A stretch of 64,000 nt of DNA from Alphaproteobacteria bacterium (GTDB taxonomy: Bacteria > Pseudomonadota > Alphaproteobacteria > UBA9219 > RFNS01): positions 186,001 to 250,000 of the forward strand of contig WGMR01000006.1 in the NCBI GenBank assembly GCA_016124955.1, given 5' to 3'. This document shows, piece after piece, positions 38,308 through 47,402 of the stretch (its first letter is position 1; every line of letters begins with the position of its first letter). The notes beneath the pieces are model-generated. The model was given only the letters and a program-made list of their open reading frames with translations, searched no databases and was not told the DNA's origin. A program made the translations under genes and the position numbers.

Positions 38308-38652
38308 CTACCGCCGCATATGCTCCAATATCGTCGCGCCAGCCGTGGCGATGTAGCCGGTTGTCGCGAAGCGGGTTAGCATAAGGGTTTGCGGTGAAAT
38401 CAGCGGCCCGCCAACTGCGCATGCAATGGCGGCGGCGAATGCAAGCGTCACCATTGTGGCCGTCGCCGGTCGATCGCCGCCATTTACGACCCAGGAAATC
38501 ATGGCCGTTGCAAGCGCGCCGCCGGCAACAATCGCAGCCACGCCACCCCATCCGGGAAAGCTTGTTACAAGCGTACATGCTGTTGCCGCGGCGCCAAAAA
38601 CAGCCGTCCATTTGGCGGCGTTAAAAGTGGCCCTTTTGATATATACGGGCAT
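38308..38652 (-). CDS. Small membrane protein of unknown function
   Basis: 114 residues from ATG 38652, which has an AAGG site 8 nt upstream; a GTG at 38661 would add three. Four hydrophobic, Ala/Gly-rich helices are separated by short loops (FGAAATACTLVTSFPGWGG, VAAIVAGGALATAMISWVV). I do not recognise the family. It converges on the priming transferase gene with 19 bp between stops. An opposing plus-strand frame overlaps it but lacks a plausible protein. Confidence 0.55.
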   Translation of the reverse strand: MPVYIKRATFNAAKWTAVFGAAATACTLVTSFPGWGGVAAIVAGGALATAMISWVVNGGDRPATATMVTLAFAAAIACAVGGPLISPQTLMLTRFATTGYIATAGATILEHMRR

Positions 38653-38886
38653 AAAAAACACCTTAAAAATAGCAGCGTCAAAATCGCAATAAATTCAATA
38701 CAGGCTTTCTAGTACACCCTCTAAAGCCCAATCAAGCACAGTTTACCTTCGATAAGGCTTTATTACCTAAAACTTTACGCAAATCCCGAAAACTCAAATT
38801 GCGAACATGATTAAGGCCACTTTAAGCCGTTAACCCTATCCTGAACTGGTGATTGATTTATCCGAATCATTTTGACCGGTGCAGAT

Positions 38887-39390
38887 ATGAAATTTTCGAA
38901 GGGTTTTTGTTTGATAGCGATGGCCACGCTGCTTATGGCCGCCCCCGCCAGGGCCGATGTTGATGATGGCACGAAAATTCAAGGCCCGCTGGCAAGCCAG
39001 CTTATGTCGTGGGTCGAGCGGGAAATGGGTGTGCGCGTCCCTTCCATGCCGAACATCGTCGCGAGCCGCAAAAAATTCAACATGGTCATGAACATGGCCG
39101 GTGTGCATTTTGCCGATGCGCGGTCGCTGTACATCCCGGGCACCGTGATCATGGATAATTACAGTTGGGACCCGGAAGACCCGGTTCAGCTCGGCCTTCT
39201 GGTGCACGAACTGGCGCACCATGCCCAGCTGTTTTCGAAGCGCAAATATCCCTGCCCCGATGCGCGCGAATATGAAGCCTACACGATCCAGAACAAATGG
39301 CTGACCAGCCAGGGCTATGCGCCCTTCGCCAGCCAGTACTGGATCAACGAAATGTCGCGTTGCCCCGCCGGCAGTGCGGGTGTGAGCTGA
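38887..39390 (+). CDS. Small secreted protein with an HELAHH motif
   Basis: The protein has 167 residues from ATG 38887 with a signal peptide (GFCLIAMATLLMAAPARA). The motif LLVHELAHHAQLF is an HExxH variant, followed by a conserved-looking YPCPDAREYEAYTIQNKWL in which an acidic residue could serve as third ligand. This is the layout of small bacterial zinc proteases of unknown substrate. It lies alone inside the exopolysaccharide locus and is followed by a terminator-like hairpin at 39427. Confidence 0.7.
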   Translation: MKFSKGFCLIAMATLLMAAPARADVDDGTKIQGPLASQLMSWVEREMGVRVPSMPNIVASRKKFNMVMNMAGVHFADARSLYIPGTVIMDNYSWDPEDPVQLGLLVHELAHHAQLFSKRKYPCPDAREYEAYTIQNKWLTSQGYAPFASQYWINEMSRCPAGSAGVS

Positions 39391-39426
39391 TCGCCAGCTA
39401 TTAACCAGGTAATTTAACCGTAATTC

Positions 39427-39459
39427 ACGGGCGGGGTATGTTCCCGCCCGTTAACTTTT
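39427..39459 (+). terminator. Terminator-like hairpin after the HELAHH gene
   Basis: ACGGGCGGG (39427-39435) pairs perfectly with CCCGCCCGT (39443-39451) across a 7-nt loop, followed by TAACTTTTG. The stem is strong but the U-run is short and interrupted, so termination may be partial. Confidence 0.6.
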
Positions 39460-39700
39460 GTTGCGCAGCCCGCCCCGGCGCGGCCTTCCCGCATGCCCCG
39501 CCAAACGGCATTTATGGTTAAGGCAAAAACCCCTCTAAAAAACAACTTTATGCCGATTTTTTGTGCATTTTTTCTTTGTGAATCGGCAGTGATTGTTCTA
39601 TACCACGGCAGGGTGCGATGTATAGATATCGGGCCTTCCGGACTATACAGGAAACGTCTTGCCGCGCAGCGGCAGGCAACACATGAAGGGGTTTAAGGCC
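39460..39700. other. Intergenic leader region before the secreted helical protein
   Basis: With the terminator, about 310 bp separate the HELAHH gene from the next start. The part 39500-39600 is AT-rich with T-runs. A 67-codon plus-strand frame (39493-39696) has no protein-like features. No clear promoter pair was found. Confidence 0.4.
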
Positions 39701-40273
39701 ATGAAGATTACAAAATTTTTGAGTGCAGCAATTATCGCTATTGGTTTGGCTGCGTCGCCGGCTTCAGCCGCCACGATTGCAGAACAGGTCGCCGGCGCGT
39801 TTTCAGGCAACAACGCTGATGCCTTTCAACAGCTGATCGCCAGCAACCCGGGCCAGGAAGGCGCGCTTGCCGTTGCCATTCTGGGCGGGGTCAAGGACAA
39901 CCTTGAAAGCAACTCAAGCCTCGCCGCCGCCGCGATGGGCCAGCTCGGTTCGCTGTTCAGCGCCGATCTGCCGCTCGAAACGGCCCAGCAGATGGCCGCA
40001 GCTTTGCGCGAAGTTGTTAACGCGGTGAAGTCCGCCAACGCCCAGGGCACCGGCAGCCAGTCGGACAACGGCTCGATCATCGCTGCCGCGCTGACCTATG
40101 CCAGCCAGCCCTCGATCGTTGCCGCTGATGCCGGCCTGTACGCCGACGTCCTTGCCGACGCTTCGGAATTCACGGGCGATGACGAAGTCCAGAAGCAGCT
40201 GAACTTCGCCCGTCAGATGGGCCTTCGCCCTAACAACAACCAGCAGCCCACGGTCATTCAGACTCCGGATTAA
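39701..40273 (+). CDS. Secreted Ala-rich helical protein of unknown function
   Basis: 190 residues from ATG 39701, which starts directly with a signal peptide (ITKFLSAAIIAIGLAASPASA). Upstream in-frame ATGs exist at 39659 and 39683, but would bury the signal. The mature part is Ala/Gln/Asn-rich and helical with no cysteine (EQVAGAFSGNNADAFQQLIA), ending in a polar Asn/Gln tail. No family is recognised. It sits just ahead of the structured leader and outer-membrane barrel of the polysaccharide export genes. Confidence 0.7.
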   Translation: MKITKFLSAAIIAIGLAASPASAATIAEQVAGAFSGNNADAFQQLIASNPGQEGALAVAILGGVKDNLESNSSLAAAAMGQLGSLFSADLPLETAQQMAAALREVVNAVKSANAQGTGSQSDNGSIIAAALTYASQPSIVAADAGLYADVLADASEFTGDDEVQKQLNFARQMGLRPNNNQQPTVIQTPD

Positions 40274-40572
40274 TCTCCGAGTTTGTTCCGGAAACGGTCC
40301 GATAAACCGAAAACCCGGACCCTGCATGGCTAAGTTGTTGTTCTTACATAGTTACAAGTGTGCAACAGGTGTGTTAAAAACCAGAGATTGCGTCATAAAC
40401 CCTCTTAGGGATTGACGCGGTCTCTGGTAAATATTTAGCGGTCGATTTTCGGGCCCAAGCGTCTGATTCTGTTTGGGCCTACTTGTCGATAGAAACAAAT
40501 TCAAACCTCCGGGCTTTATCATCCGAAGCCCGGTCAAATTCCCGCAAGGGGTCCAACGAGGGGAACCGTAAA
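40274..40572 (+). promoter_or_regulatory. Structured leader with three consecutive hairpins before the export genes
   Basis: No gene is supported in these 299 bp. Hairpin 1 (40381-40427): CCAGAGA pairs with TCTCTGG, continued inwards by TGCGTCA/TGACGC and a CCCT/AGGG tip. Hairpin 2 (40451-40480): GGCCCAA pairs with TTGGGCC. Hairpin 3 (40509-40533): CCGGGCTT pairs perfectly with AAGCCCGG. None is followed by a U-run, so they are not standard terminators. A weaker GGTCCG/CGGACC pair lies near 40296-40320. The ATG at 40573 has a GAGGGG site. Confidence 0.6.
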
Positions 40573-41919
40573 ATGAACAAGATTTCCATGCGCCTTAGCC
40601 TTGCCGTTGCCGTTTCGGTAATCGCGCTTGCAGGTACGGCGGTTCCCGCCCACGCTAACTACAACCAGCAGGGCATGTTCGGCGGCCGGCAAGATCCGGA
40701 CGGCGCCATCGTCGTCCGCGACCCGGTCGAGCCCTCGCGCGGTGCGGAGGCCGGCGTTTCGGTCGCAGGTCGTCCCCGCCCCGAATTTGATCCTATCCCG
40801 ATCAACATCGGTTCTTTCCAGATGTTCCCGTCGCTCGAACTCGGTGCGGTCTATGACAGCAACGTGTTTGCCGAAAACCTCGGCCAGAACGAAGGCGCCC
40901 ACGATGTGATCTGGACTGTGCGTCCGGCCGTTTCCTTCTTCTCCAACTGGAACCGCCACGCACTTTCCTTCGCCGGCCAGGGCGATATCGCCTTCTACAC
41001 CGACCGCGACAAGGAACAATATTCGGACGGCATCCTGACCACGCGCGGCCGCTTCGATATCCGCCGCGGCAGCTTCATCACCTATGGCGCGGACTACCAG
41101 CGCCTGACCGAACAGCGTTCGTCGCCCGACAACACCATCACCAACGAACCGAGCACTTTCAACTACTACCAGTTCCTGCTCGGTAACACGCACCAGCAGG
41201 GCCGTTTCGGCTTCAAGACCCACGTGCACGCCGAACGCTTCGATTTCGACCCCACTTCCTCCGCCACCGTTCCGGTCATCAGCCTCGATGCCCGCGACCG
41301 CGCGCAGTATGTGACGGAAGGCGAAGTAAACTATCAGGTGATGGGCTTCTGGAAACCGTTCATCCGCGGTTCCTATAACTGGCGCGATTACGACAACAAC
41401 GCCACCCGCAACTCGCAGGGCTACAGCATCGTCGGCGGTACCGGCTTTGAACTTTCCAGCGGCATCTTCACCGGCGAAGTATTCGTCGGCCACATGGCGC
41501 AGGATTTCCGCAACATCACTCCGGGCGGCGATACTTCTGCCGGCTTGCGTTTTGGCGGCAACGTGCTGTGGAACGTCACCAACCTGACCTCGATCGAAGG
41601 CAACATCAACCGCACGATCGAAGAAACCACGCTGACCGGCTTCCGCAGCTACACCGCGACCGGCGGCTCAATCACGGTTACGCATGAACTGATGCGCAAC
41701 CTGCTGCTCGAAGGCAACTTCGATATCGCCAACCACGATTTCCAGGGCGGCGTGACCCGTGTTGACGACAACTACCGCGCAGGCTTCGGCGGTCGTTACT
41801 TCTTCACCCGCAACTTCTACGGCGATCTGGAATACAACTACAGCGCGCGTACGTCGGATGTTTCGGGCGCCGAATATGATCGCCACACGGTTGCTCTGCG
41901 CGTTGGCGCGCAAATGTAA
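40573..41919 (+). CDS. Outer-membrane beta-barrel protein of the exopolysaccharide locus
   Basis: The protein has 448 residues with a signal peptide (LSLAVAVSVIALAGTAVPAHA). The mature part alternates aromatic and polar residues in antiparallel beta strands (FEGEVFVGHMAQDF-like, LEYNYSARTSDVSG) and ends VALRVGAQM, a barrel-type C-terminus close to an aromatic end. It resembles the BBP2_2-type putative beta-barrel porins seen in alphaproteobacterial polysaccharide loci. It could pass the polymer across the outer membrane with the Wza-like protein encoded 2 bp downstream. Confidence 0.82.
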   Translation: MNKISMRLSLAVAVSVIALAGTAVPAHANYNQQGMFGGRQDPDGAIVVRDPVEPSRGAEAGVSVAGRPRPEFDPIPINIGSFQMFPSLELGAVYDSNVFAENLGQNEGAHDVIWTVRPAVSFFSNWNRHALSFAGQGDIAFYTDRDKEQYSDGILTTRGRFDIRRGSFITYGADYQRLTEQRSSPDNTITNEPSTFNYYQFLLGNTHQQGRFGFKTHVHAERFDFDPTSSATVPVISLDARDRAQYVTEGEVNYQVMGFWKPFIRGSYNWRDYDNNATRNSQGYSIVGGTGFELSSGIFTGEVFVGHMAQDFRNITPGGDTSAGLRFGGNVLWNVTNLTSIEGNINRTIEETTLTGFRSYTATGGSITVTHELMRNLLLEGNFDIANHDFQGGVTRVDDNYRAGFGGRYFFTRNFYGDLEYNYSARTSDVSGAEYDRHTVALRVGAQM

Positions 41920-41921
41920 TC

Positions 41922-42683
41922 ATGCTTGTACGTCGCAAGGCAGCAGCTTCCTCTTCCTTTCTACGGCGCGCCGGCGTTTTTGCCGGCCTTGCCTTGGTTG
42001 CGCTGTCTTTGACGGTCACGCCTGCTTGCGCAGGCAAGCTATTCGGCGTTAACGCGCCGCATAACGCAAACCGCTATCAGGAAGACCCGCAGCCCGCAAC
42101 CCAGGCCACAGCCGCCATCCCGGCCGAGGCGCCCGTGCAAAAAGCAGCGCCCACGCCGCAAGAACCGGTCGCGCAGGTGCAGGCAGCCCAACAGCCCATG
42201 CAGCAGGCTTCCGGCGGCAGCGGACTTGATTACAGGCTCGGCGCCGGCGACCGTCTGCGCGTTACCGTGTTTGGCGAACCCGACCTTTCCGGCGATTTCG
42301 AGGTTGATAGCACCGGCCGTCTTTCCATGCCGCTGATCGGGCAGGTACAAGCGACGAACACAACCATTTCGCAAGTCAGCAAGGCAATCGAAAGCCTGCT
42401 CTCACAAGGTTATCTGCGCGATCCCAAAGTCAGCATCGATGTTTTGAACTACCGGCCCTTCTTTATTCTCGGCGAAGTCATGAAACCCGGCAGCTATCCT
42501 TATGTGAACGGCCTCACTGTTGTAAACGCCGTGGCGCTCGCCGGCGGCTACACCTACCGCGCCGATAAAGGCGATATCACCATCGTGCGCGCAGGCGACA
42601 CTTCAAAGACCGAATACAAGATCGATGAAGTCGGCGAAGTCATGCCGGGCGATGTGGTGCGGGTGCCCGAGCGATTCTTCTAA
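41922..42683 (+). CDS. Polysaccharide export protein, Wza family
   Basis: The protein has 253 residues. Signal sequence, then a Gln/Ala/Pro-rich linker (about 45-100), the Poly_export domain beginning YRLGAGDRLRVTVFGEPDL, and an SLBB domain (FFILGEVMKPGSYPYVNGLT). It ends MPGDVVRVPERFF, a typical Wza-family ending. No convincing lipobox is seen at the signal end (TPACAG). It is shorter than E. coli Wza and lacks the C-terminal outer-membrane helix, so the neighbouring beta-barrel may supply the outer-membrane pore. Confidence 0.92.
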   Translation: MLVRRKAAASSSFLRRAGVFAGLALVALSLTVTPACAGKLFGVNAPHNANRYQEDPQPATQATAAIPAEAPVQKAAPTPQEPVAQVQAAQQPMQQASGGSGLDYRLGAGDRLRVTVFGEPDLSGDFEVDSTGRLSMPLIGQVQATNTTISQVSKAIESLLSQGYLRDPKVSIDVLNYRPFFILGEVMKPGSYPYVNGLTVVNAVALAGGYTYRADKGDITIVRAGDTSKTEYKIDEVGEVMPGDVVRVPERFF

Positions 42684-42873
42684 GCGCCCCGGCAAAGAAC
42701 GCCCCAGCCCGCTTGGCGGGTGAAACAGGCAAAATAAAGTAATAATCGGATATTTATGGGCCATACGGCAGCTTCCGCGCCATGCTAATAATGTGTTAAA
42801 GATTAATGGCATACAAAGTATGTAAGGCCCCGACCCGCCCCCAGCCAACCGCCCCAGCCTTCAGGTGCTCCGT

Positions 42874-45084
42874 ATGACCGTCACCACGCCGCCCGCCACC
42901 GCAGCAAACGCGCCCGCAAAGGCCAGCGCCTCCATGGGCTTGCCCGGCTTCGGCGAAGAGCTTGATTTCCGCGCTATCACCCGGCTTATTAACCGTCGCA
43001 AGGCCGCCATTTTGCAAACCACGCTGGCGGTGATCGTATTCGCCATGCTGATGGCCTTTATTCTGCCGCCACGCTTTGAAGCGGAAGCGATCGTGATGCT
43101 CGATATCCGCCATACGCAAGTGGTGGATATGCAGCAGGTTATGTCCGGGCTCGCCCCCGATGCCGCCGTGGTGCGCAGCGAAATGGATATTCTGCAATCG
43201 CGCGCCATGATCGGCCGCGTGGTGGACAAACTCAGCCTCACCAGCGACCCGGATTATAACAAAAGCCTTGGCACCGGGCTGCTTAGCTGGCTCGATTTCT
43301 CTTCCACCAACCTTTCCGATGAAGAGCGCACGATTCGCGAACGCACCGGCGTGATCGACAAGGTCAGCGAACATCTTGAGCTTGAAAATGACGGGCGTTC
43401 CTATGGCATCCATATCCGTTTCACCGCCGACGACCCGGCCAAGGCGGCCCGTATCGCCAACGCTTTCGCCGACGCCTATCTCGTTGATCAGCTTGAAGCC
43501 AAGTACGAAGCGACCGAGCGCGCCAACAGCTGGCTGAGCGAACGGCTCGACAAGTTGAAAAGACAGGTCGAAATCGATGAGCGGGCGGTGGCCGAATTCC
43601 GCAGAGCCCACAACCTCACAGACGTAAGCGGCAGCACGCTGACGACCCAGCAATTGGGCCAGATCAACAGCCAGTTGATCGCGGCGCGGGCCGAACGGTC
43701 GCAGGCCGAGGCACGGCTGCGTGCGGCGCAATCCATGGTGCAAAGCACCGGCCGGGTCGATTCGTCGGCTGCCGTGCTGTCATCCGAACTTATCTCCAAG
43801 CTGCGCGAACAGGAATCGCAGGTCGAGCGTGAAATGGCCGATCTGGGCCAGCGCTATGGCGGCCGCCACCCCAAGATCATCAGCAAGACCATCGAATTGC
43901 GCGACCTGCGCGCCAAGATCAACCAGGAAGTACAGAAGGTCGTCCAAAGCCTCGCCAACGAAGTGGAAGTGGCCCGCGCCAAGGAAGGCAGCCTGAAGGC
44001 CGAGGTGGACAGGCTAGAAGGGCGCGCCGAAGGCGACAGCCAAACCAGCGTGACGTTGCACCAGCTGGAACGCGAAGCCGACGCCAGCAAGAGCCTGTAT
44101 GAAAGCTTCCTCAACCGCTTCAAACAGACATCGGAACAAGCGAACCTGCAGCAGGCCGACGCACGCATCATCGCCCGCGGCGAACCCCCGCTCGATCCGT
44201 TCTTCCCCGATCCGTTTGTCTTCCTGATCATCAGCATCTTCGGCGGCCTCGGCCTCGGCCTCGTGCTCGCCTACCTGATCGAATATTTCGACCGCGGCTT
44301 CCGCGGCGCCAGCCAGATCGAGCAGATGACCGGCCACGCCACCATCGGCATCATCCCCAGCCTGCGCGGCACAACGGACAAGGCGCCGGAAGACTACATC
44401 ATTGAAAAGCCGCTCTCATCCTACAGCGAAGCACTGCGTTCGGTCCGTACCGCGATCCACTTCTCGAATGTCGATCAGCCGCCCAAGATCGTCATGGTCA
44501 CCAGCGCGCTGCCGAACGAAGGCAAGACCACCGTCAGCATGTCGATGTGCCGTTCGCTGGCGCTTGCCGGCAACAAGGTTTTGCTGATCGAAGGCGATTT
44601 GCGCCGCCCGCGCCTGCGCAAGGCGATGGGCGCCCCGACCACGATCGGCGATATCGCCCAGCTGGTGGCGGGCGACAAAAAGCTCGATCAGGTCGTACAG
44701 GTGGATAAGCCCACGGGCCTGCATTACATCGTTTCCCACGGCGGCACGCCAAGCCCGCAAGATTTGCTGGGTTCGCAGCATATGGCCAAGCTTCTGAAAA
44801 GTTTCGCTGAAACCTATGATCTCGTGGTCGTCGATATGCCGCCGATTCTTGCGGTGTCCGATGCCGCGCTGGTCGGCCGTATCACCGATACCTGCGTCTT
44901 CGTCGTGCGTTGGGCCGAAACCCCGCGCGACGTCGTGTGCCACGCCATCAAGCAACTTACCTCGTTCAACGTACGGCTTGCGGGCGTTGTGCTCAGCCAG
45001 GTGGACCTTGAAGAGCATGCCAAGTACGGCTATGGCGATCAGGGCTACTATTACGGTCGCTACCGCGAATATTACAGCAACTAA
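42874..45084 (+). CDS. Polysaccharide copolymerase and tyrosine autokinase (Wzc/ExoP type)
   Basis: 736 residues from ATG 42874 (AGG site 9 nt upstream; a GTG lies at 42865). A Wzz domain with two membrane helices (about 55-75 and 450-470) flanks a long periplasmic coiled coil, and the GNVR-like/PIG segment includes GEPPLDPFFPDPF. The BY-kinase domain has Walker A SALPNEGKTTVS, Walker A' LLIEGDLRRPRL and Walker B DLVVVDMPPI. Eight tyrosines lie in the last 20 residues. Autophosphorylation cycles control chain length and export. No Wzb-type phosphatase gene is adjacent. Confidence 0.95.
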   Translation: MTVTTPPATAANAPAKASASMGLPGFGEELDFRAITRLINRRKAAILQTTLAVIVFAMLMAFILPPRFEAEAIVMLDIRHTQVVDMQQVMSGLAPDAAVVRSEMDILQSRAMIGRVVDKLSLTSDPDYNKSLGTGLLSWLDFSSTNLSDEERTIRERTGVIDKVSEHLELENDGRSYGIHIRFTADDPAKAARIANAFADAYLVDQLEAKYEATERANSWLSERLDKLKRQVEIDERAVAEFRRAHNLTDVSGSTLTTQQLGQINSQLIAARAERSQAEARLRAAQSMVQSTGRVDSSAAVLSSELISKLREQESQVEREMADLGQRYGGRHPKIISKTIELRDLRAKINQEVQKVVQSLANEVEVARAKEGSLKAEVDRLEGRAEGDSQTSVTLHQLEREADASKSLYESFLNRFKQTSEQANLQQADARIIARGEPPLDPFFPDPFVFLIISIFGGLGLGLVLAYLIEYFDRGFRGASQIEQMTGHATIGIIPSLRGTTDKAPEDYIIEKPLSSYSEALRSVRTAIHFSNVDQPPKIVMVTSALPNEGKTTVSMSMCRSLALAGNKVLLIEGDLRRPRLRKAMGAPTTIGDIAQLVAGDKKLDQVVQVDKPTGLHYIVSHGGTPSPQDLLGSQHMAKLLKSFAETYDLVVVDMPPILAVSDAALVGRITDTCVFVVRWAETPRDVVCHAIKQLTSFNVRLAGVVLSQVDLEEHAKYGYGDQGYYYGRYREYYSN

Positions 45085-45122
45085 AGCGCTTCGAGCTGGC
45101 GCAGCAAACCCGGGGTTCCCGC

Positions 45123-45884
45123 ATGCAGGCCATTGCCTCGTTCCTTCCCGCTCCCGCCAACGCCGCTGCCGCCACGCGGCAACGCTGGGCACTTGGTTTC
45201 GTTGCGCTCGGGCTCCTGCTTTCGCTGCTCTCCGCCCCGGCCATGGTGGCGGGCCTGATGCTGCTGGATGGCGACGTGCTGCGCGATAAAATGCTGGCGC
45301 GCGCCAACAGCAAGCTTTCCGCCGCCGATATCGAACAATTGATCAACAACCGCCTTGCCGTCCTCACTTTCTGGAAAAACGCCGATCTCTACGATGATCT
45401 GGCGCAGGCCTATATGCAAAAAGCCGAATTGGCGGGCGTAATGAAACCCGAAGGCCGCAAACAGATGGCGGACGTGATCCGGGTGGAAGAACAGGCATTG
45501 CGCCGTCACCCGGCCGATACTTTCGGTTGGGCGCGGCTGGCCTATGCGAGGCTGATCTATAACGGCCCTTCGGCGCTGGTGGCCGAGGCGCTGCAAAAAT
45601 CGATCGAAACCGCGCCGCATGAACCGGAACTGATGCCGTCGCGCATCGCGCTTATGGTCGCGCTCAAGCGTTACTGGACGCCGGAACTTAAAAACCGCTT
45701 CCACGAACAGATCAAGGGCGCATGGGAAGCCCAGCGCTGGGATCTGATGGAAGCCGCGCTGTATGGCGGTTTTGTTGACGACATTTACGCCGCTTTCGCG
45801 GACGACCCGGTCATGACCATCAAGGTTCATGTGCTTGAGCGCGAATGGAGCGCCAAGCTCGGTTTCCCGCAGCCGAAGAAATAA
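45123..45884 (+). CDS. Membrane-anchored helical protein of the exopolysaccharide locus
   Basis: The protein has 253 residues. One membrane helix (about 24-46: GFVALGLLLSLLSAPAMVAG) precedes an all-helical periplasmic part. That part has TPR-like helices (LAQAYMQKAELAG, FGWARLAYARLIY, SIETAPHEPELMPSR). It follows wzc by 38 bp on the same strand and is probably the last gene of the export operon. Similar anchored TPR-like proteins accompany Wzc/O-antigen-ligase genes elsewhere. Exact function unknown; it may organise the export complex. Confidence 0.75.
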   Translation: MQAIASFLPAPANAAAATRQRWALGFVALGLLLSLLSAPAMVAGLMLLDGDVLRDKMLARANSKLSAADIEQLINNRLAVLTFWKNADLYDDLAQAYMQKAELAGVMKPEGRKQMADVIRVEEQALRRHPADTFGWARLAYARLIYNGPSALVAEALQKSIETAPHEPELMPSRIALMVALKRYWTPELKNRFHEQIKGAWEAQRWDLMEAALYGGFVDDIYAAFADDPVMTIKVHVLEREWSAKLGFPQPKK

Positions 45885-45896
45885 ATCAGAAAAAAC

Positions 45897-47297
45897 TTAC
45901 AAGCGCGAAGAATAGCTCTGCGCCACGCCCATGCCCAGCAACACGGCATAGGTGGCGGCGATGGCCGGTATCTGCAGCGGGAAATCCACCACCGAATGCA
46001 CACACAGCATCGCCGAGCTGGCAAGGCCTATGGCCGGAAATATGCCGTCGCGGCGGCGCTTGAACACGCCCACGGCGCAGCGCCACACAAGCAATCCGAA
46101 GGCCAGCATCAGCAACGCGGCCATGGGAATCCCAAGATCAAGCGGAGTTTCGAGCCAATCGCTGTGCGCCTTATGGAACCAGCCGTGCACCGCTTCATCC
46201 CGGAACATGCGGAAGGCACTATCGAAATTGCCCCAACCGAAACCGATAAGCGGGTTGCTTTCGATCGCGCCCGCCGTGCGGTCGTAAACAACGAGCCGGG
46301 CTTCGGTATCGTCCGCCACCTGCGTATTGTGCAACCGGGCGTTGAGGCCGCTGCCGCCGATGACGAACAGCCCGGCAAGGATGCCGATAATCGCCGCCAG
46401 CATGATCGCAAGCTTCCATGCCCGCATATGCTGGTTGATGGCGAAAGCGAAGCCGAAAACCATCAGCCCGATCATGGCCGAAGCGAAGCCGGCGCGCGAT
46501 TCCGCCAGCAAAAGCGAAGCAAAAATCACCAGCGGCAGCGCGGCGAAAACCAGCTCGCGCACCACGAAAACCTGCAGGAAATCGCGCCACCATGCATGGC
46601 GGTCGAAGCGATCAAAGGCCATGCGCCAGCGCCGCGCCACATAGGCGGCCGCGCAAATCAGCCCCATTCCGGCATAGGAAGCGTAAGAATTGCGGTTGAT
46701 GAAGGTGGACGTAAGGTTATCGACATAGCTGACCTTGGGGAACCACAGGATCTGCCGCAGCCCCAGTGCTTCCAGAACCAGCCCATAAACCGCATACAAA
46801 AGCGCGGCGATAATAACCACGCGCAAAATAAGCCGCGCGCCGTCGCCGGCGGATGACAGAAAATAAGCAAGCCAGAAACAAGCGACATAGCCCAGAAAAC
46901 GCACGAGCGTTTTGTAACCGGCGGCGGGATCGACCGCGATGGCGCTATCGACGCTGCCTTCATAGCCGCCATGCGCGAGCACCGCTTGCGTTTCCGCCCA
47001 AAGCGGATGATGCATGCCGCCGGGCGTCAGGCCCGTGAATTGAAGCACGGCCCAAATAACGACGATACCGGCAAGAATGGCCGCCAGCTTCACCGGCGGC
47101 GTGATACGGGCGGTCGAAAGATCGGGCCGCAGCGCGAGGCATGCGCCATAGGCCGCGAGCATAAGGCCCGCAAGCAACGCGAACAGGTTCGCCGACCACA
47201 TGCGGTTGGCGCCGAACGGCAGCGGCAACAGCACGAGCAGCAGGCAAAACGCGATCAGAACGCCTTGGGTGATGGTATGCGCCATACGGTCGGTCAT
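45897..47297 (-). CDS. O-antigen ligase/polymerase family protein (Wzy_C)
   Basis: The protein has 466 residues with about 11-12 membrane helices. A long periplasmic loop contains LVVYDRTAGAIESNPLIGFG and GNFDSAFRMFRDEAVHGWFH, with the WxxxHxDWLE-like HKAHSDWLETPLDLG that marks the Wzy_C/O-antigen-ligase family. Such proteins either ligate polysaccharide to a carrier or polymerise repeat units. Given the other Wzy-like candidate at 32.9 kb, either one could be the polymerase. It converges on the helical protein gene with 12 bp between stops. Confidence 0.85.
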   Translation of the reverse strand: MTDRMAHTITQGVLIAFCLLLVLLPLPFGANRMWSANLFALLAGLMLAAYGACLALRPDLSTARITPPVKLAAILAGIVVIWAVLQFTGLTPGGMHHPLWAETQAVLAHGGYEGSVDSAIAVDPAAGYKTLVRFLGYVACFWLAYFLSSAGDGARLILRVVIIAALLYAVYGLVLEALGLRQILWFPKVSYVDNLTSTFINRNSYASYAGMGLICAAAYVARRWRMAFDRFDRHAWWRDFLQVFVVRELVFAALPLVIFASLLLAESRAGFASAMIGLMVFGFAFAINQHMRAWKLAIMLAAIIGILAGLFVIGGSGLNARLHNTQVADDTEARLVVYDRTAGAIESNPLIGFGWGNFDSAFRMFRDEAVHGWFHKAHSDWLETPLDLGIPMAALLMLAFGLLVWRCAVGVFKRRRDGIFPAIGLASSAMLCVHSVVDFPLQIPAIAATYAVLLGMGVAQSYSSRL

Positions 47298-47402
47298 TGG
47301 GGGCCTGCGAAATAACCTGAGGGGAAATCACGGGGAAAAACCAAGCAAGGCCATAAGGTTAGCATGCCGGGCGCGAGAAGCAAGCCGCGCGGGCGGGGCC
47401 GA

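Noticed and set aside
40381-40533. Intrinsic terminators upstream of the beta-barrel gene
   Set aside because: All three hairpins lack a following T-run, so they were recorded as leader structure.
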